Shown here piece after piece: positions 15,201 through 28,800 of a stretch of DNA of 64,000 nucleotides (the stretch's first letter is position 1; every line of letters begins with the position of its first letter). The translations under genes were made by a program, and so were the position numbers. The stretch comes from Xylocopa sonorina (lineage: Eukaryota > Arthropoda > Insecta > Hymenoptera > Apidae): contig NW_027490184.1 in the NCBI RefSeq assembly GCF_050948175.1, positions 806,001 to 870,000 of the forward strand, written 5' to 3'. A model generated the notes under the pieces. It had not been told where the DNA came from, searched no databases, and saw nothing but the letters and a program-made list of their open reading frames with translations.

Positions 15201-18200
15201 TTCCTTTCAAAAGAATGTAAATGCGACACTTCCTTGCCAGGAAATAGCGTTTGCAGATGTCTACGTATGGCAGCATTAGAGTTCTAATGCTTCTCAAGAC
15301 GCGATATCGCTACTCATTACTATGTTTCATGATAATATATAATATTCATTGTGGAGTGATATGTGTACCTCTTATTTACTTCCAAGGAATGTAACTGCGA
15401 CACTTCCTTGCTTGGAAATAGCGACTGCCGATGTCTACGTATCGAAGCAATACAGTTCTAATGCTTGTTAAAACTGGATATCGCATCTGATGCCAATGCT
15501 TCATGATAAGGTATAATATTCATTGCGAAGTGTCACGTATACCTCGCATTCACTTCAAATGAATGTAAATGCGACACTTCCTTGCTAGGAAATAGCGATT
15601 GCAGGTGTCCACGTAAAGAAGCAATATATTTCTAATCTTCATAAGACGCGAAATCGCATCTCACTTTTATGTTTCATTATAAGATATAATATTCATTGCG
15701 AAGTGTCATGTATAGATCGCATACACTTCAAACGAATGTAAAAGCGTCACTTCCTTGCTAGGAAATAGCGGTTGCAGATGTCTACGTATCGAAGCAATAG
15801 AGTTCTAATGCCTCTTAAAACGAGATATCGCATTCCTTTCCACGTTTCATGATAAGATATAATATTCATTGTGGAGTGTTATATATACTTCGTACTCACT
15901 TCAAAACAATATAAGTGCTACACTTCCTTGCTATGTGATAGCGTTTGCAGGTGTATACGTACCGTAGCAAAAGTGTTCTAATCCTTTTTAAAACGCGATA
16001 TCGCATCTCATTCCTATGTTTCATGATTAGACAGAACATTCACTGTGGAGTGTTATGTATACCTCGTATTCACTTCAAAAGAATGTAAATCCGACACTTC
16101 CATGCTAGGAACTACCGTTTGCAGATGTCTAAGTATCGTTGCAATAGAGTTCTAATGCTTCTCAAAACGCGTTGTCGCATCTAATTTCTATGTTTCATGA
16201 TAACATATAATATTCATTGCGAAGTGTCATGTATATGTCGTACTCACTACAAAAGAATGTAAATGCGGCACTTCCTTGCTAGGACGTAGCATTTGCAGAT
16301 GTCTAGGTATCGAACCAATAGATTTCCAATGCTTCTTAAATCGCCATATCGCTTCACATTTCTATGTTTCATGATAAGATATAATATTCATTGTGCAGTG
16401 TTATGTATACCTCGCATACACTTCAAATGAATGTGAATGCGACAGTTCCTTGCTAGGAAATAGTGTTTGCAGATATCTACGTATCGAAGCAATCGTTTTC
16501 TAATGTTTCTTAAATCGTCATATAGCATCTCATTTCTATGTTTCATGATAAGATATAATATTCATTGTGCAGTGTTATGTATGTCTCGTCTATACTTCAA
16601 ATGAATGTAAATGCGACACTTCCTTGCTAGGAAATAGGGTTTGCAGATGTCTACATATCGAAGCTATAGAGATCTAATGCTTCATAAATCGTCATATCGC
16701 ATTTCATTTCTATGTTTCATGAGAAGATATAATATTCATTGCGAAGTGTCATGTATACCTCGTATTCCTTTCAAAAGAATGTAAATGCGACACTTCCTTG
16801 CTAGGAAGGAGCGTTTGCAGGTGTCTACGTATCGAACCAATAGATTTCTAATGCTTCTTAAATCGCCATATCGCATCTCATTTCTATGTTTCAAGATAAG
16901 ATATAATATTCATTGTGCAGTGTCATGTATATCTCGTCTATACTTCACATGGATGTAAATGCGACATTTCCTCGCTAGGAAGTAGCGCTTGCAGATGTCT
17001 ACGTATTGTAGCATTAGAGTTCTAATGCTTCTCAAAACGCGATATCGTTACTCATTTCTATGTTGCATGATAAGATATAATATTCATTGTTCATTGTTAT
17101 GTATACCTCGCATACACTTCAAATAAATGTGAATGCGACAGTTCCTTGCTAGGAAATAGTGTTTGCAGATATCTACGTATCGAAGCAATAGGTTTCTAAA
17201 GCTTCTTAAATCGCGATATCGAATCTCATTTCTATGTTTCATGATAGGATATAATATTCATTGTGCAGTGTTAAGAATACCTCGTATTCACTTCAAAAGA
17301 ATGTAAATGCGACACTTCCTTGCTTGGATAAAGCGTTTGCAGGTATCTACGTATCGAAGCAATAGAGTTCTAAATCTTCTTAAATCGCCATAGCGCATCT
17401 CATTTCTATGTTTCATGATAAGATATAATATTCGTTGTGCAGTGTTATGTATACCTCGCATACACTTAAAATGAATGTAAATGCGACACTTCCTAGCTAA
17501 GAAACAGCGTCTGCAGATGTCTACATATCGTAGCATGAGAGTTCCAATGCTTCTCAAAACGCGATATCGCTACTCATTACTATGTTTCATGATTATATAT
17601 AATATTCATTGCGAAGTGGCATGTATACCTCGTATTCACTTCAAAAGAACGTAAGTGCGACACTTCCTTGCTTGGAAATAGCGTTTGCAGATGTCCACGT
17701 ATCGAAGCAATAAAGTACTAAAGCTTGCTAATTCGCGATATCGCATCTCATTTCTATGTTTCATGATAAGATATAATATTCATTGTGGCGTGTTATGTAC
17801 ACCTCGTATTCACATTAAAAGAATGTAAATGCGACACTTCCTTGCTAGGAAATATCGTTTGCAGATGTCTACGTATCGTAGGATTAGTGCTCTAATGCTT
17901 CTCAAAACGCGACATCGCTTCTCATTTCTATGTCTCATCATAGTATATAATATTCATTGCGTAGTGTCATGTATACCTCGCAGACACTTCAAATGAATGT
18001 AAATGCGACACATCCTTGCTAGGAAATAGCGTTGGCAGATGTCTACGTATCGAAGCAATAGACATCTAATGCTTCATAAATCGCCATATCGCATCTCATC
18101 TCTATGTTTCCTGATAAGATATAATATTCATTGCGAAGTGTCATGTATACCTCGTATTCCTTTCGAATGAGTGTAAATGCTACACTTCCTTGCTAGGAAG

Positions 18201-21200
18201 TAGCGTTTGCAGATGTCAACGTAACGAAATAATAGAGTTCTAAGGCTTCTTAAAACGTTATATCGCATCTCATTTCTATGTTTCATGATGAGATATAATA
18301 TTCATTGTGCAGTGTTATGTATACCTTGTATTCACTTCAAAAGAATTTAAATGCGACACTTTCTTGCTAGGAAGTAGATTTGCAGATGTCTACGTATCGA
18401 TGCAATAGAGTTCTAATGCTTCTTATATCGCCATATCGCTTCTCATTTCAATGTTTCATGATAAGGTATAATATTCATTGCGAAGTGCCATGTATACCTC
18501 ATACTCACTTCAAAAGAATGTAAATGCGACACTTCCTTGCTAGGAAATAGCGATTGCAGATGTCTACGGATCGTAGCGATAGACATCTAATGCATTTAAG
18601 TAGCGATATTGCATCTCACTTCTATGTTTCATGACAAGATATAATATTCATTGCGAAGTGTCATGGATACCTTGTATTCACTTCAAAAGAATGTAAATGC
18701 GACATTTCCTTCCTAGGAAATAGCGTTTGCAGATGTCTCCGCATCGAAGCAATTGGGTTCTATTACTTCATAGATCGCGATATCGCATTTCAATTTTATG
18801 TTTCGTGATAAGGTATAATATTCATTGTAGAGTGTTATGAATACCTCGTATTCACTTCAAAAGAATGTTAATGCGACACTTCCTAGCTAGGAAATAGCGT
18901 CTCTAGATGTCTACGTATCGGAGAGCAATAGAGTTCTAATGCATCTTAAAACGCGATATCGCATCTCATTTATATGTTTCATGATGAGATATAATATTCA
19001 TTGCGAAGTGTTATGTATACCTCGTATTCACTTCAATTGCATGTTAATGCGACACTTCCTTCCTAGGAAATAGCGTTTGCAGATATCTACGTATCGTAGC
19101 AATAGAGTTCTAATGCTTCTCAAAACGCGATACCGCATCTCATTTCTATGTTTCATAATATGGTATAATATTCATTGGGAAATGTCATGTATACCTCGTA
19201 ATCACTTCAAAAGAATGTAAACGCGACACTTCCTTGCTAGGAGATGTCGTTTGCAGATGTCTACGTATCGTAGCAATAGAATTCTAATGCTTCTTAAATC
19301 GCGATATCTCTCCTAATTTTTATGTTTCATGATGAGATCTAATATTCATTGCGGAGTGTCATGTATACCTCGCAATCACTTCGAAAGAATGTAAATGCGA
19401 CACTTCCTTGCTAGGAAAGAGCGTTTGCAGATGTCTACGTACCGTAGCAATAGGGTTGTATGCTTCTCAAAACGCGATATCGCATCTCATTTCTATGTTT
19501 CATAATAAGATATAATATTCAATGCGAAGTGTCATGTATACCTCGTGTTCATTTCAAAAGAATGTAAATGCGACACTTCCATGCTAGGAAATAGCGTTTG
19601 CAGATGTTTACGTATCGAAGCAATAGAGTTCCAATCCTTCTTATAACGGGATATCGCATCTCTTTTCTGTGTTTCGTGATAAGGTATAATATTCAATGCG
19701 AAGTGTCATGTATACCTCGTATTCACTTCAAAGGAATGTAAATGCAACACTTCTTTACCTAGGAAATAGCGTTTGCAGATGTCTACGTATCGAAGCAATA
19801 GAGTTCTAACGCTTCTTCTAACGCGATGTCGCATCACTTTTCTATGTTTCATGATAAGATATAATATTCATTGTGGATTGTTATGTATACCCCGTATTCA
19901 CTTCGAAAGAATGTAAATGTGGCACTTCCTTGCTAGGTAGTAGCGTTTGCAGATGTATGCGTATCGAAGCAATTGAGTTCTAATGTTTCTTAAATCGCTA
20001 TATCCCTCCTAATTTTTATGTTTCATGATAATATGTAATATTCATTGCGAAGTGTCATGTACACCTCGTAATCACTTCAAAAGAATGTAAATGCGACACT
20101 TCCTTGCTAGGAAATAGCGTTTGCAGATGACTCCGCAACGAGGCAATAGGGCCCTAATTCTTCTTAAAACGGGATATCGCATCTCATTTCTATTTTTCAT
20201 GATAAGATATAACACACATTGCGATGCCTTATGTGTACCTCGACTACACTTCAAATGAATGTAAATGCCACACTTTCTTGTAAGGAAATGCGCTTCCATA
20301 TGTCTACGTATCGAAGCGATAGAATTCTAATGCTTCTTTAAACGCGATATCGCATCGCAGTTTGTTGCATCATGATAAGATACATTATTCATCGCGAAGT
20401 GCTATGCATACCTCGTCTACACTTCAAAAAAATATAAATGCCACACTTCCTCGCTAGAAAATGCATTTCGAGGTGACTACGTATCGAAGCAATAGAGTTC
20501 TAATGCTTCTTAACACGCGATATCGCATCTCAATTCTATGTTTCATGATAAGATATAATATTCATTGCGAAGAGTTATGTATGCCTCGTCGAAACTTCAA
20601 AAGAATGTAAATGCGACACTTCCTTGCTAACAAATAGCGTTCCCAGATGTCTGCGTATCAAAGCAATGGATTTCTAATGCTTTTTAAATCGTCATATCGC
20701 ATCTTATTTCAATGTTTCATGATAAGATATAATATTCATTGCGAAGTGTCATGTATACCTCGTATTCCTTTCAAAAGAATGTAAACGCGACACTTCCTTG
20801 CTGGGAAGTAGCGCTTGCAGATGTCTACGTATCGAAGCAACAGAGTTCTAATGCTTCTTAAATCGTCATATCGCATCTAATTTCTATGTTTCATGGTAAG
20901 ATATAATATTCAATGCGAAGTGTTATGCACAACTCGCATACACTTCATATGTATATAACTGCGATACTTCCTTGCTAGGAAATAGCGTTGGCAGATGTCT
21001 AGGTGTCGAAGCAATAGAGTACTAATGCTTCTTAAAACAAGATATCGCATCACATATCTATGTTTCCTGTTAAGATATAATATTCATTGCGAAGTGTCAC
21101 GTATACGTCGTATTCAGTTCAAAAGAATGTAAATGCGACACATCCTTGCTATGAAATAGAGTTTGCAGATATCTACGTATCGAAGTATTGGAGTTCTATA

Positions 21201-22345
21201 CTTCTTAAAAGGAGATATCGCATCTCATTCCTAAGTTTCGTGATAAGATATAATATTCATTGCGAAGTGTCATGTATACCTCGTATTCACTTCAAAAGAA
21301 TGTAAATCCGACACTTACTTGCTAGGAAGTAGCGTTTGCAGACGTCTACATATCGAAGCAATAGAGTTCTAATGCCTCTTAAAACGCGATATCGCATTTC
21401 ATTTTTATGTTTCGTGATAAGATATATTATTCATTGCGTAGTGTCGTGTATACCTTGTATTCACTTCAAATGAATGCAAATGCGACACTTCCTTGCTAGA
21501 AAATAGTGTTTCCAGATATCAACGTACCGTAGGTATAGAGTTCTAAAGCTTCTTAAAATAAGATATCGCGCCTCATTTCTCTGTTTCATGATAAGATATA
21601 GTATTCATTGTGGATTGTTATGTATACCTCGTATTCACTTCGAAAGAATGTAAATGCGACACTTCCTTCCTATTAAATAGCGTTTGCAGATGTCTACGTA
21701 TCGAAGCAATAAATTTCTAATGCTTCTTAAAACGCGATATCGCATCTCATTTCTATGTTTCATAATAAGATATAATATTCATTGCGAAGTGCCATGTATA
21801 TCTCGTATTCACTTCAAAGAATGTAAATGCGACACTTCCTTGCTAGGAAATTGCGTTTCTAGATGTGTACGCGTCGAAGCAATAGATTTCTAGCTCTTTA
21901 TTAAACGCGATATCGGATGTCAGTTCTAAGTCACATGATAAGTTGTAATTTCAATGCAACGCGTTATTTGTATCTCCTCTACACTTCAAATGAATGTAAA
22001 TGCATCACTTCCTTGCTACGGAATATCGTTTCTATATCTGAAGGTTTAGAAGCAATAGAGTTATAATGCTTCGTAAAGCGCTTAATGTTTCTATATTTCA
22101 TAATAAGATGTAATATTCATAGCATCGCTTTACGTTTATCTGCTTCTGCACATGAATTGAGTGTGAACCCTACACTTTCTTGCCCGGGGATAGCGTTTCT
22201 AGATGTCCTGGTGCCGAAGCAATTAATTTGTCATGCTTGATGCACCGCAATATCGCATTTCATGTAAACAGTTCAAAGTACGTTAGAAGGTTGTAAAGCT
22301 CTATGCATCGCATTATGCTTATCTGCTTTTGTGCTTTATCTGGAA

Positions 22346-22930
22346 TGTGAGAAGGTCCTCAACCATCCTTAACCCCCTAAAGAGAAGTCAAAAGTCCAGC
22401 GGCCCTGCAGGCGGGCCATGGGAGCACGGCGCGCGAGGCGCTATGCAATTTAAATGATCAGGAGGATCCCCTCAGGGACGCCCAAGCGGGCGAGAAGAGG
22501 AAATCGCCGAAATCCACTGATCGATGGACCCGAACAATACCGAAGCCTACAGCCCACTTCACCAAGGAGCCCCGAGGACCACCAGCGAATTCAAGGAACC
22601 TGAAGAAGAGAACGTGAGAGCTTATTCGCTAAAGCGTCCCATTTCTTGTGTCGCATATTGTGCATTGTATCTTATATCGTGAAGCGAATTATGATACCCG
22701 GTAATTCGCGGCGTGTTGCGTAGTTTCCCCTAGCCCTTGTTAGTTAAACCCACGTCGAGACCATAAATAAACATGCTGTCACTTCAGTATCTCGCGACCT
22801 GAGTGTGTGTACTTGGCTAGGCGTAGTCGAGAGGAGGAGCATTTCGAAATTTCAAGGGTTGTTCCGCCCCAGGGTTCCCGGGGTCGTGTAGTCTATCCCT
22901 TTGCTACTTTCTGAGCAGCTGGCGCCCAAG
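22346..22930 (+). mobile_element. LTR-like sequence with primer-binding-site-like motif
   Basis: A GC-richer block begins TGTGAGAAGG at 22346 and could end in CA at 22917. Two bases later comes TGGCGCCCAAG (22920-22930), similar to the tRNA primer-binding site found just inside the 5' LTR of many retrotransposons. A CATAAATAA stretch near 22765 could be the LTR TATA box. No gag, pol or second LTR follows, so this would be a 5' LTR plus the first internal bases. The left border is uncertain because AATGTGA also fits the satellite. Confidence 0.45.
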
Positions 22931-24011
22931 AAAAGTTGTATGTGAGCGGATACCTTGGAACGATAGATCGCTTTAGATTAAAGTACGTTTTACACTTTAA
23001 AGCATTTAGATAATTAACCCCTTCGAGCTTCCCTGACTTACTATATATAGTTTTCCGTCACAACTAATAGGAACCATCACTTTACATAGATATATATAGA
23101 ACACACATAGTTTTAAACGTAGAACTGAGAATTTTAGAACTTACTTTGAAACGTTAGTAGTGAGGAATTCCATCGGATTTCATAGAAATTCAGAACTTAC
23201 TTGCTATGAAACATAGGCAGATAAGGGCCATCGCGTTGCTTAGAACTTTAGAACTTGCTTACTTCAACAAAGATTTCTATTGGCTTCGTCCGTTCTTTTA
23301 GAAGAGTTTTTGATAAACCACATATTTTTCACGCTTCTGATATCTTGGAAAGTTCGCGAGATGTAATCGTTTAGGTTTTAAAATGATTACTTAGTGTGGA
23401 TTATTATTAAGTAACTCGCTCATAAAGGAGTCTGCATAGGATTTAATCCAAGCCTGGAATTTATGCAGTTATTTGTTATTCACTTATTGCTCAAACGACA
23501 AAGATTCTGGCAACTTCAAAATGGTTGACTTTCATCAATTTTCTTAAAAATTGAAATACTGCCCAACTGCTTGCATTAAAGACTGTGATTAAAGCTTTCG
23601 AAACATTTTACCTCTTATAGATGAATTCTGGAATTGAAATTGAATGTTTGACTTTTCTAGCTCCTGTTTAGACATTTTTCTATTGGAATGTTCAAATATT
23701 TTTCATATTCGTAATTATTAAAAATGTTTTACTTGATTCTTTTATTTAATATTTAGAATTTTCTGAGAAATATTTTTTATCGTAATGAACTATATAATTG
23801 CAATTATAATTCTTTATGAAATAATAATAACATAAAGGTATGTATCCATTCTTGTAGTTTTGTAAAGAGTATTTAATCTTACTATCTAAAATGAAACATT
23901 GAGATCTGTTTACAATCTAATGGAATTTAATTACCTTTTGATTCAAATTCACAATGATAATCTTCCATAGTTCAACAATTTTGTGAGCTGTCCTCTGGAA
24001 TCCGCAGCTCA
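22931..24011. other. AT-rich spacer between arrays A and B
   Basis: No convincing gene. Around 23,130-23,260 there are degenerate satellite-like pieces such as ACTTACTTTGAAACGTTAG, resembling the old monomers at 55-62 kb. The rest is AT-rich with short poly-T and poly-A runs. Confidence 0.6.
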
Positions 24012-24660
24012 GTACTTATAAAATGAACGACACAAAGAAAGCTGAACCAAACGTATTCGAACCGATTTTTCAATACTAATCTTATCATGTTTAACTTATG
24101 CTGCAAACTATTGAAATGCCCTTCGAAAAGTGTTTATTCACAGTGAAGTAAACGGTAAGTATTACGCCTTCCACCACTGTTTACGATACGTATGTTTCAT
24201 TTACTATCAAAACCGTGAGTATTATCGCCTTTCTTTACTTTTTGTAACCTTCAATGCCTTCATGTTACAGATCGTTAAACTTGCTTTAAAATGCTCTATC
24301 GTATTACGGAAGAATGGACATACCAATTCATTTTAAAAAATGAAGGTAACCTTCATATGTCCAACATAATTCCACTTACAAAAAAACTATTTTCATCAAC
24401 GGATGGGCCCTTTGTACTATGCAATTTTATATTAGCAAAAACTTCTATGAAACTTATAGTTTCGTGGATATCTGAGGTGCTACTTATTACTGCCCCACCC
24501 TGTATATTGTTATGGATGTGTCCAATAAGGCAACGATGAACAGAGCTAAATTTAATATAATGATGTTTATTACTTTACTTATAGTATATTTGTTTTTCTG
24601 GAATTTTGCCAAAAAACAATGTTCACGATATCGACAGATGAATATATTTGCCTTAGTAGC
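24012..24660 (+). repeat. 650-bp segmental duplication, copy 1
   Basis: Matches 46468-47092 in the same orientation with scattered substitutions and a few indels. Both copies begin GTACTTATAAAATG, which contains a TATA-box-like TATAAAA, and run past the shared ATGGGCCCTTTGT and TTTTTCTGGAATTT blocks. Satellite array B begins just right of this copy and ends just left of the other, so array B is flanked by direct repeats. Confidence 0.85.
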
Positions 24661-24694
24661 ATGGCAAGATAGTGTAGGATTTTTATACTGTTGA
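24512..24694 (+). pseudogene. Single-span membrane ORF fragment (duplication copy 1)
   Basis: A 60-residue ORF of unknown family. It has one strongly hydrophobic stretch (about residues 15-31, FNIMMFITLLIVYLFFWN) followed by a basic, Cys-containing motif AKKQCSRYRQM. The same stretch is present in the other copy at 46,980-47,090, but there the frame continues much further. Here homology is lost after residue ~48 and the ORF runs into junction sequence next to array B, so this is probably the truncated member of the pair. The second copy's frame upstream of the membrane segment has a TGA in this copy (near 24,475). No function can be assigned. Confidence 0.35.
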
Positions 24695-25360
24695 CATGTA
24701 GAAGCAGATAAACGTAACGCGTTTCATTGAATATTACATCTCAACATGCGGCATTGAAATGAATTGCGACATCGCATTGAATGAAGTAAGAGAACTCTAG
24801 TGCTTCTACGCGTAGATACCTAGAAACGCTATCTCGTTGGAAGAAAGTGTGGGATTTATATTCTTTTTGTATGCGGATACACAAAGCGCGTTGCATTGAA
24901 TACTATATCTTAACGCGGAACATTGAAACGATATGCGACATCGCGCAGAATCAGGAAACAGAACCCTGTTGTTTCTACACTTTGACACCTAGAAACGCTA
25001 TTCTCTTGCGAGGAAATGTAGCATCACATTGTTTTGCAGTGTAGAAGCAGAAAAGCATAGTCTGATTTATAGATCATTAAAATCTACATACATACTTCGA
25101 ACTCTTGATGTGAAATGCTATATCGCGTTCCATGAAACATTAGAACTCCCTTGCCTCGATTCGTAGACATCTAGAAACACTGTTCCGTAGCAATTTACAT
25201 CTGATTACATCTGATCATGTGACATAGAAATGAGATGCGATATCGCGTTATTTGAAGAATTAAAACATTATGGTTTCGATGCGTACACAGCTAGAAACGC
25301 TGTTCGGTAGCAAGCAAGTGCGGTATTTACATTATTTTCAATGAGACATAGAAATGAGAT

Positions 25361-25882
25361 GCGATATGGCACTTTATGTAGCATTAGAACTCTATTGCTT
25401 CGATACGTAGACATCTGCAAACGCTATTTCCTAGCAAGGAAGTGTCACATTTACATTCTTTTGAAGCGAATAGGAGGCATACATGACCCTTCGCAATGAA
25501 TATTATATCTTATCATGAAACATAGAAATGAGGTGCGATATGGCACTTTATGTAGCATTAGAACTCTATTGCTTCGATACGTAGACATCTGCAAACGCTA
25601 TTTCCTAGCAAGGAAGTGTCGCATTTACATTCTTTTGAAGCGAATAGGAGGCATACATGACCCTTCGCAATGAATATTATATCTTATCATGAAACATAGA
25701 AATGAGGTGCGATATGGCACTTTATGTAGCATTAGAACTCTATTGCTTCGATACGTAGACATCTGCAAACGCTATTTCCTAGGAAGGAAGTGTCGCATTT
25801 ACATTCATTTGAAGTGAATACGAGGTATAAGTGAAACTTCGTAATGAATAATATATCTTATCATGAAACACAGAAATTAGAT
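25361..25882 (-). repeat. Three near-identical monomers at the edge of array B
   Basis: The rare variant GCGATATGGCACTTTATG occurs at 25361, 25535 and 25709, exactly 174 bp apart. The three monomers are almost identical, including an unusual AGGAGGCATACATGACCC in the first two. They sit only a few monomers from the diverged left end of array B, so a recent local amplification has happened near the margin. Confidence 0.85.
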
Positions 25883-28800
25883 GCGATATCGTGTTTTAAG
25901 AAGCTTTAGAACACTATTGCCTCGATACGTAGACATCTGCAAACGCTATTTCCTAGCAACGAGGTGTCGCATTTAAATTCATTTGAAGTGAATGCGAGGC
26001 ATAAGTGTCTCTTCGCAATGAATAATAGATTTTATCATGAAACATAGAAATGAGATGCGATATCGTGTTTTAAGAAACATTAGAGGTCTACTGCTTCGAT
26101 ACATAGACATCTGCAAAAGCTATTTCCTAGCAAGGTAGTGTCGCACTTACGTTCTATTGAAGTGAATACGACGAATAAGTGATACTTCGCAATGGATATT
26201 ATATCTTATCATGAAAAATAGAAATTAGATGCGATATCGCGTTTTAAGATGCATTAGAATTCTATTGCTTCGATACGTAGACATCTTAAAACACTATTTC
26301 CTTGCAAGGATGTGTCGCATTTACATTCATTTGAAGTGAATACGTGGTACAAGTGACAGTTTGCAATGGTTATTATATCTTATCATGAAATATAGGAATC
26401 AGATGCGATATCGCGTTATAAGAAGCATTAGAACTCTATTGCTTCGATACGTAGACATCTGTAAACGCTATTTCCTAGCAAGGAAGTGTCGCATGTACAT
26501 TCAATTGAAGTGTATGCGAGATATACATGACACTTCGCAATAAATATTATATCTTATCATGAAACATAGAAATGAGATGCGATATCGCGTTTTAAGAAGC
26601 ATTAGAACTCTATTGCTACGATACGAAGACTTCTGCAAACGCTATTTCCTAGCAAGGAAGTGTCGCATTTACATTCGTTTGGAGAGAATACGAGGTATAC
26701 ATGGCACTTCGCAATGAATATTATATCCTATCATGAAAAATAGAAGTGAGATGCGATATCGCGTTTTGAGAAGCATTAGAACCCTATTGCCTCGATGCGG
26801 AGATATCTGCAAAGGCTATTTCCTAGCATGGAAATGTCGCATTTAGATTCTTTTGAAGTGAATTCGAGGTATTCGTGACACTTCGGAATGAATATTATAA
26901 CTTATCACGAAGCATGGAAATGAGATGCGATATCGCGATCTAAGAAGCCTTAGAACTCTATTGCTACGACACGTAGGCATCTGCAAACGCTGTTTCCTAG
27001 CAAGGAATAGCCGCATTTACATTCTTTTGAAGTGAACACGAGGTATACATGACACTTCGCAATGAATATTATATCTTATCACGAAACATAGAAATGAGAT
27101 GCGATATCGCGATTTAAGTAGCACTAGAACTCTACTGCTACGATACGTAGACATCTGCAATCGCTATTTCCTAGCATGGAAGTGTCGCATTTACATTCGT
27201 TTGGAGAGAATACGAGGTATACATGGCACTTCGCAATGAATATTATATCTTGTCATGAAACATAGAAGTGAGATGCGTTATCGCGTTTTAAAATGCATTA
27301 GATCTATATTGCTACGATACGCAGACATCTGCAGACGCTATTTCCTAGAAAGGAGGTGTCGCATTTACATTCATTTGAAGTATAAACGAGGAATACATAA
27401 CACTTCGCCATGAATATTATATCTTAACATGAGGCATAGAAATGAGATGCGATATCACGTTATAAGAAGAATTGGAACTCCACTGCATCGATACGTAGAC
27501 ATCTGCAAACTCTACTTCCTAGCAAGGCAGTGTCGCATTTACGTACTTTTTTAATACGAGGTATACATGGCACTTCGCAATGAATATTATATCTTCTCAT
27601 GATACATAGAAATGAGATGCGATATCGCGATTTAAAAAGCATTAGAACTCTCTTGCTACGATACGTAGACATCTGGAAACGCTATTTCCTAGCAAGGAAG
27701 AGTCGCATTTACATTCTTTTGAAGTGAATACGAGGAATACATGACACTTCACAATGAATATTATATCTTATCATGAAACATAGAAATGCGATGCGATATC
27801 CCGTTTTAAGAAGCATTAGAGCTCTATTGCTTCGATACGTAGACATCTGCAAACGCTATTTCCAAGCAAGGAAGTGTCGCATTTACATTCATTTGAAGTG
27901 TATACGAGGAATACATAACACTTCGCAATGAATATTATATCTTATCATGAAACATAGAAATGAGATGCGATAACTCGTTTTAAGAAGCATTTGAACTCTA
28001 TTGCTTCGATACGTAGACATCTGCAAACGCTATTTCCTTGCAAGGAAGTGTCGCATTTACATTCATTTGAAGCGCAGACGAGGAATACATGACACTTCCC
28101 AATAAATATTATGTCCTATCATGAAACATAGGAATGAGATGCGATATCGGGTTTTAAGAAGAATTAGAACTCTATCGTTACGATACGTAGACATCTGCAA
28201 AATCTATTTCCTAGCAAGGAAGTGTCGCAATTACATTCATTTTAAGTGTACACGTGGAATACATAACACTTCGCAATGAATATTATATCTTATCATGAAA
28301 CATAGAAATGAGATGCGATATCTCGTTTTAAGAAGCATTTGAACTCTATTGCTTCGATACGTAGACATTTGCAATCGCTACTTCCTTGCAAGCAAGTGTC
28401 GCATCTACATTCATTTGAAGCGTAGACGACGAATACATGACACTTGCCAATGAATATTATATCTTATCATGAAACATAGAAACGAGATGCAATATCGCGT
28501 TTTAAGAAGAATTAGAACTCTTGTTACGATACGTAGACATCTGCAAATGCTATTTCCTAGCAAGGAAGAGTCGCATTCACATACATTTGAAGCGTAGACG
28601 AGGAATACATGACACTTGCCAATGAATATTATATCTTATCATGAAACATCGAAATGAGAAGCGATATCTCGTTTTAAGAAGCATTTGAACTCTATTGCTT
28701 CGATACGTAGACATCTGCAAACGCTATTTCCTTGCAAGGAAGTGTCGCATTTACATTCATTTGAAGTAGTGTCGAGGAATACATGACACTTTGCAATGAA

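Larger units (their letters stand above)
1..22345 (+). repeat. Satellite array A, ~174-bp monomer, plus orientation
   Basis: Head-to-tail monomers follow each other at 174-175 bp: the motif GCGTTTGCAG recurs at 124, 298, 472, 646 and 821. Conserved blocks include GATGTCTACGTATCGAAGCA, GCGATATCGC and TTCATGATAAGATATAATAT. A variable block separates types reading ATTGCGAAGTGTCATG, ATTGTGCAGTGTTATG and ATTGTGGAGTGTTATG. The array continues beyond the left edge of the window. From about 21,900 the monomers become strongly diverged, and the last recognisable pieces lie just before 22,345. Because 174 is 58 codons, chance ORFs of 60-110 residues recur in phase with the monomer; these are not genes. 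No match to a named satellite family is claimed. Confidence 0.97.
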
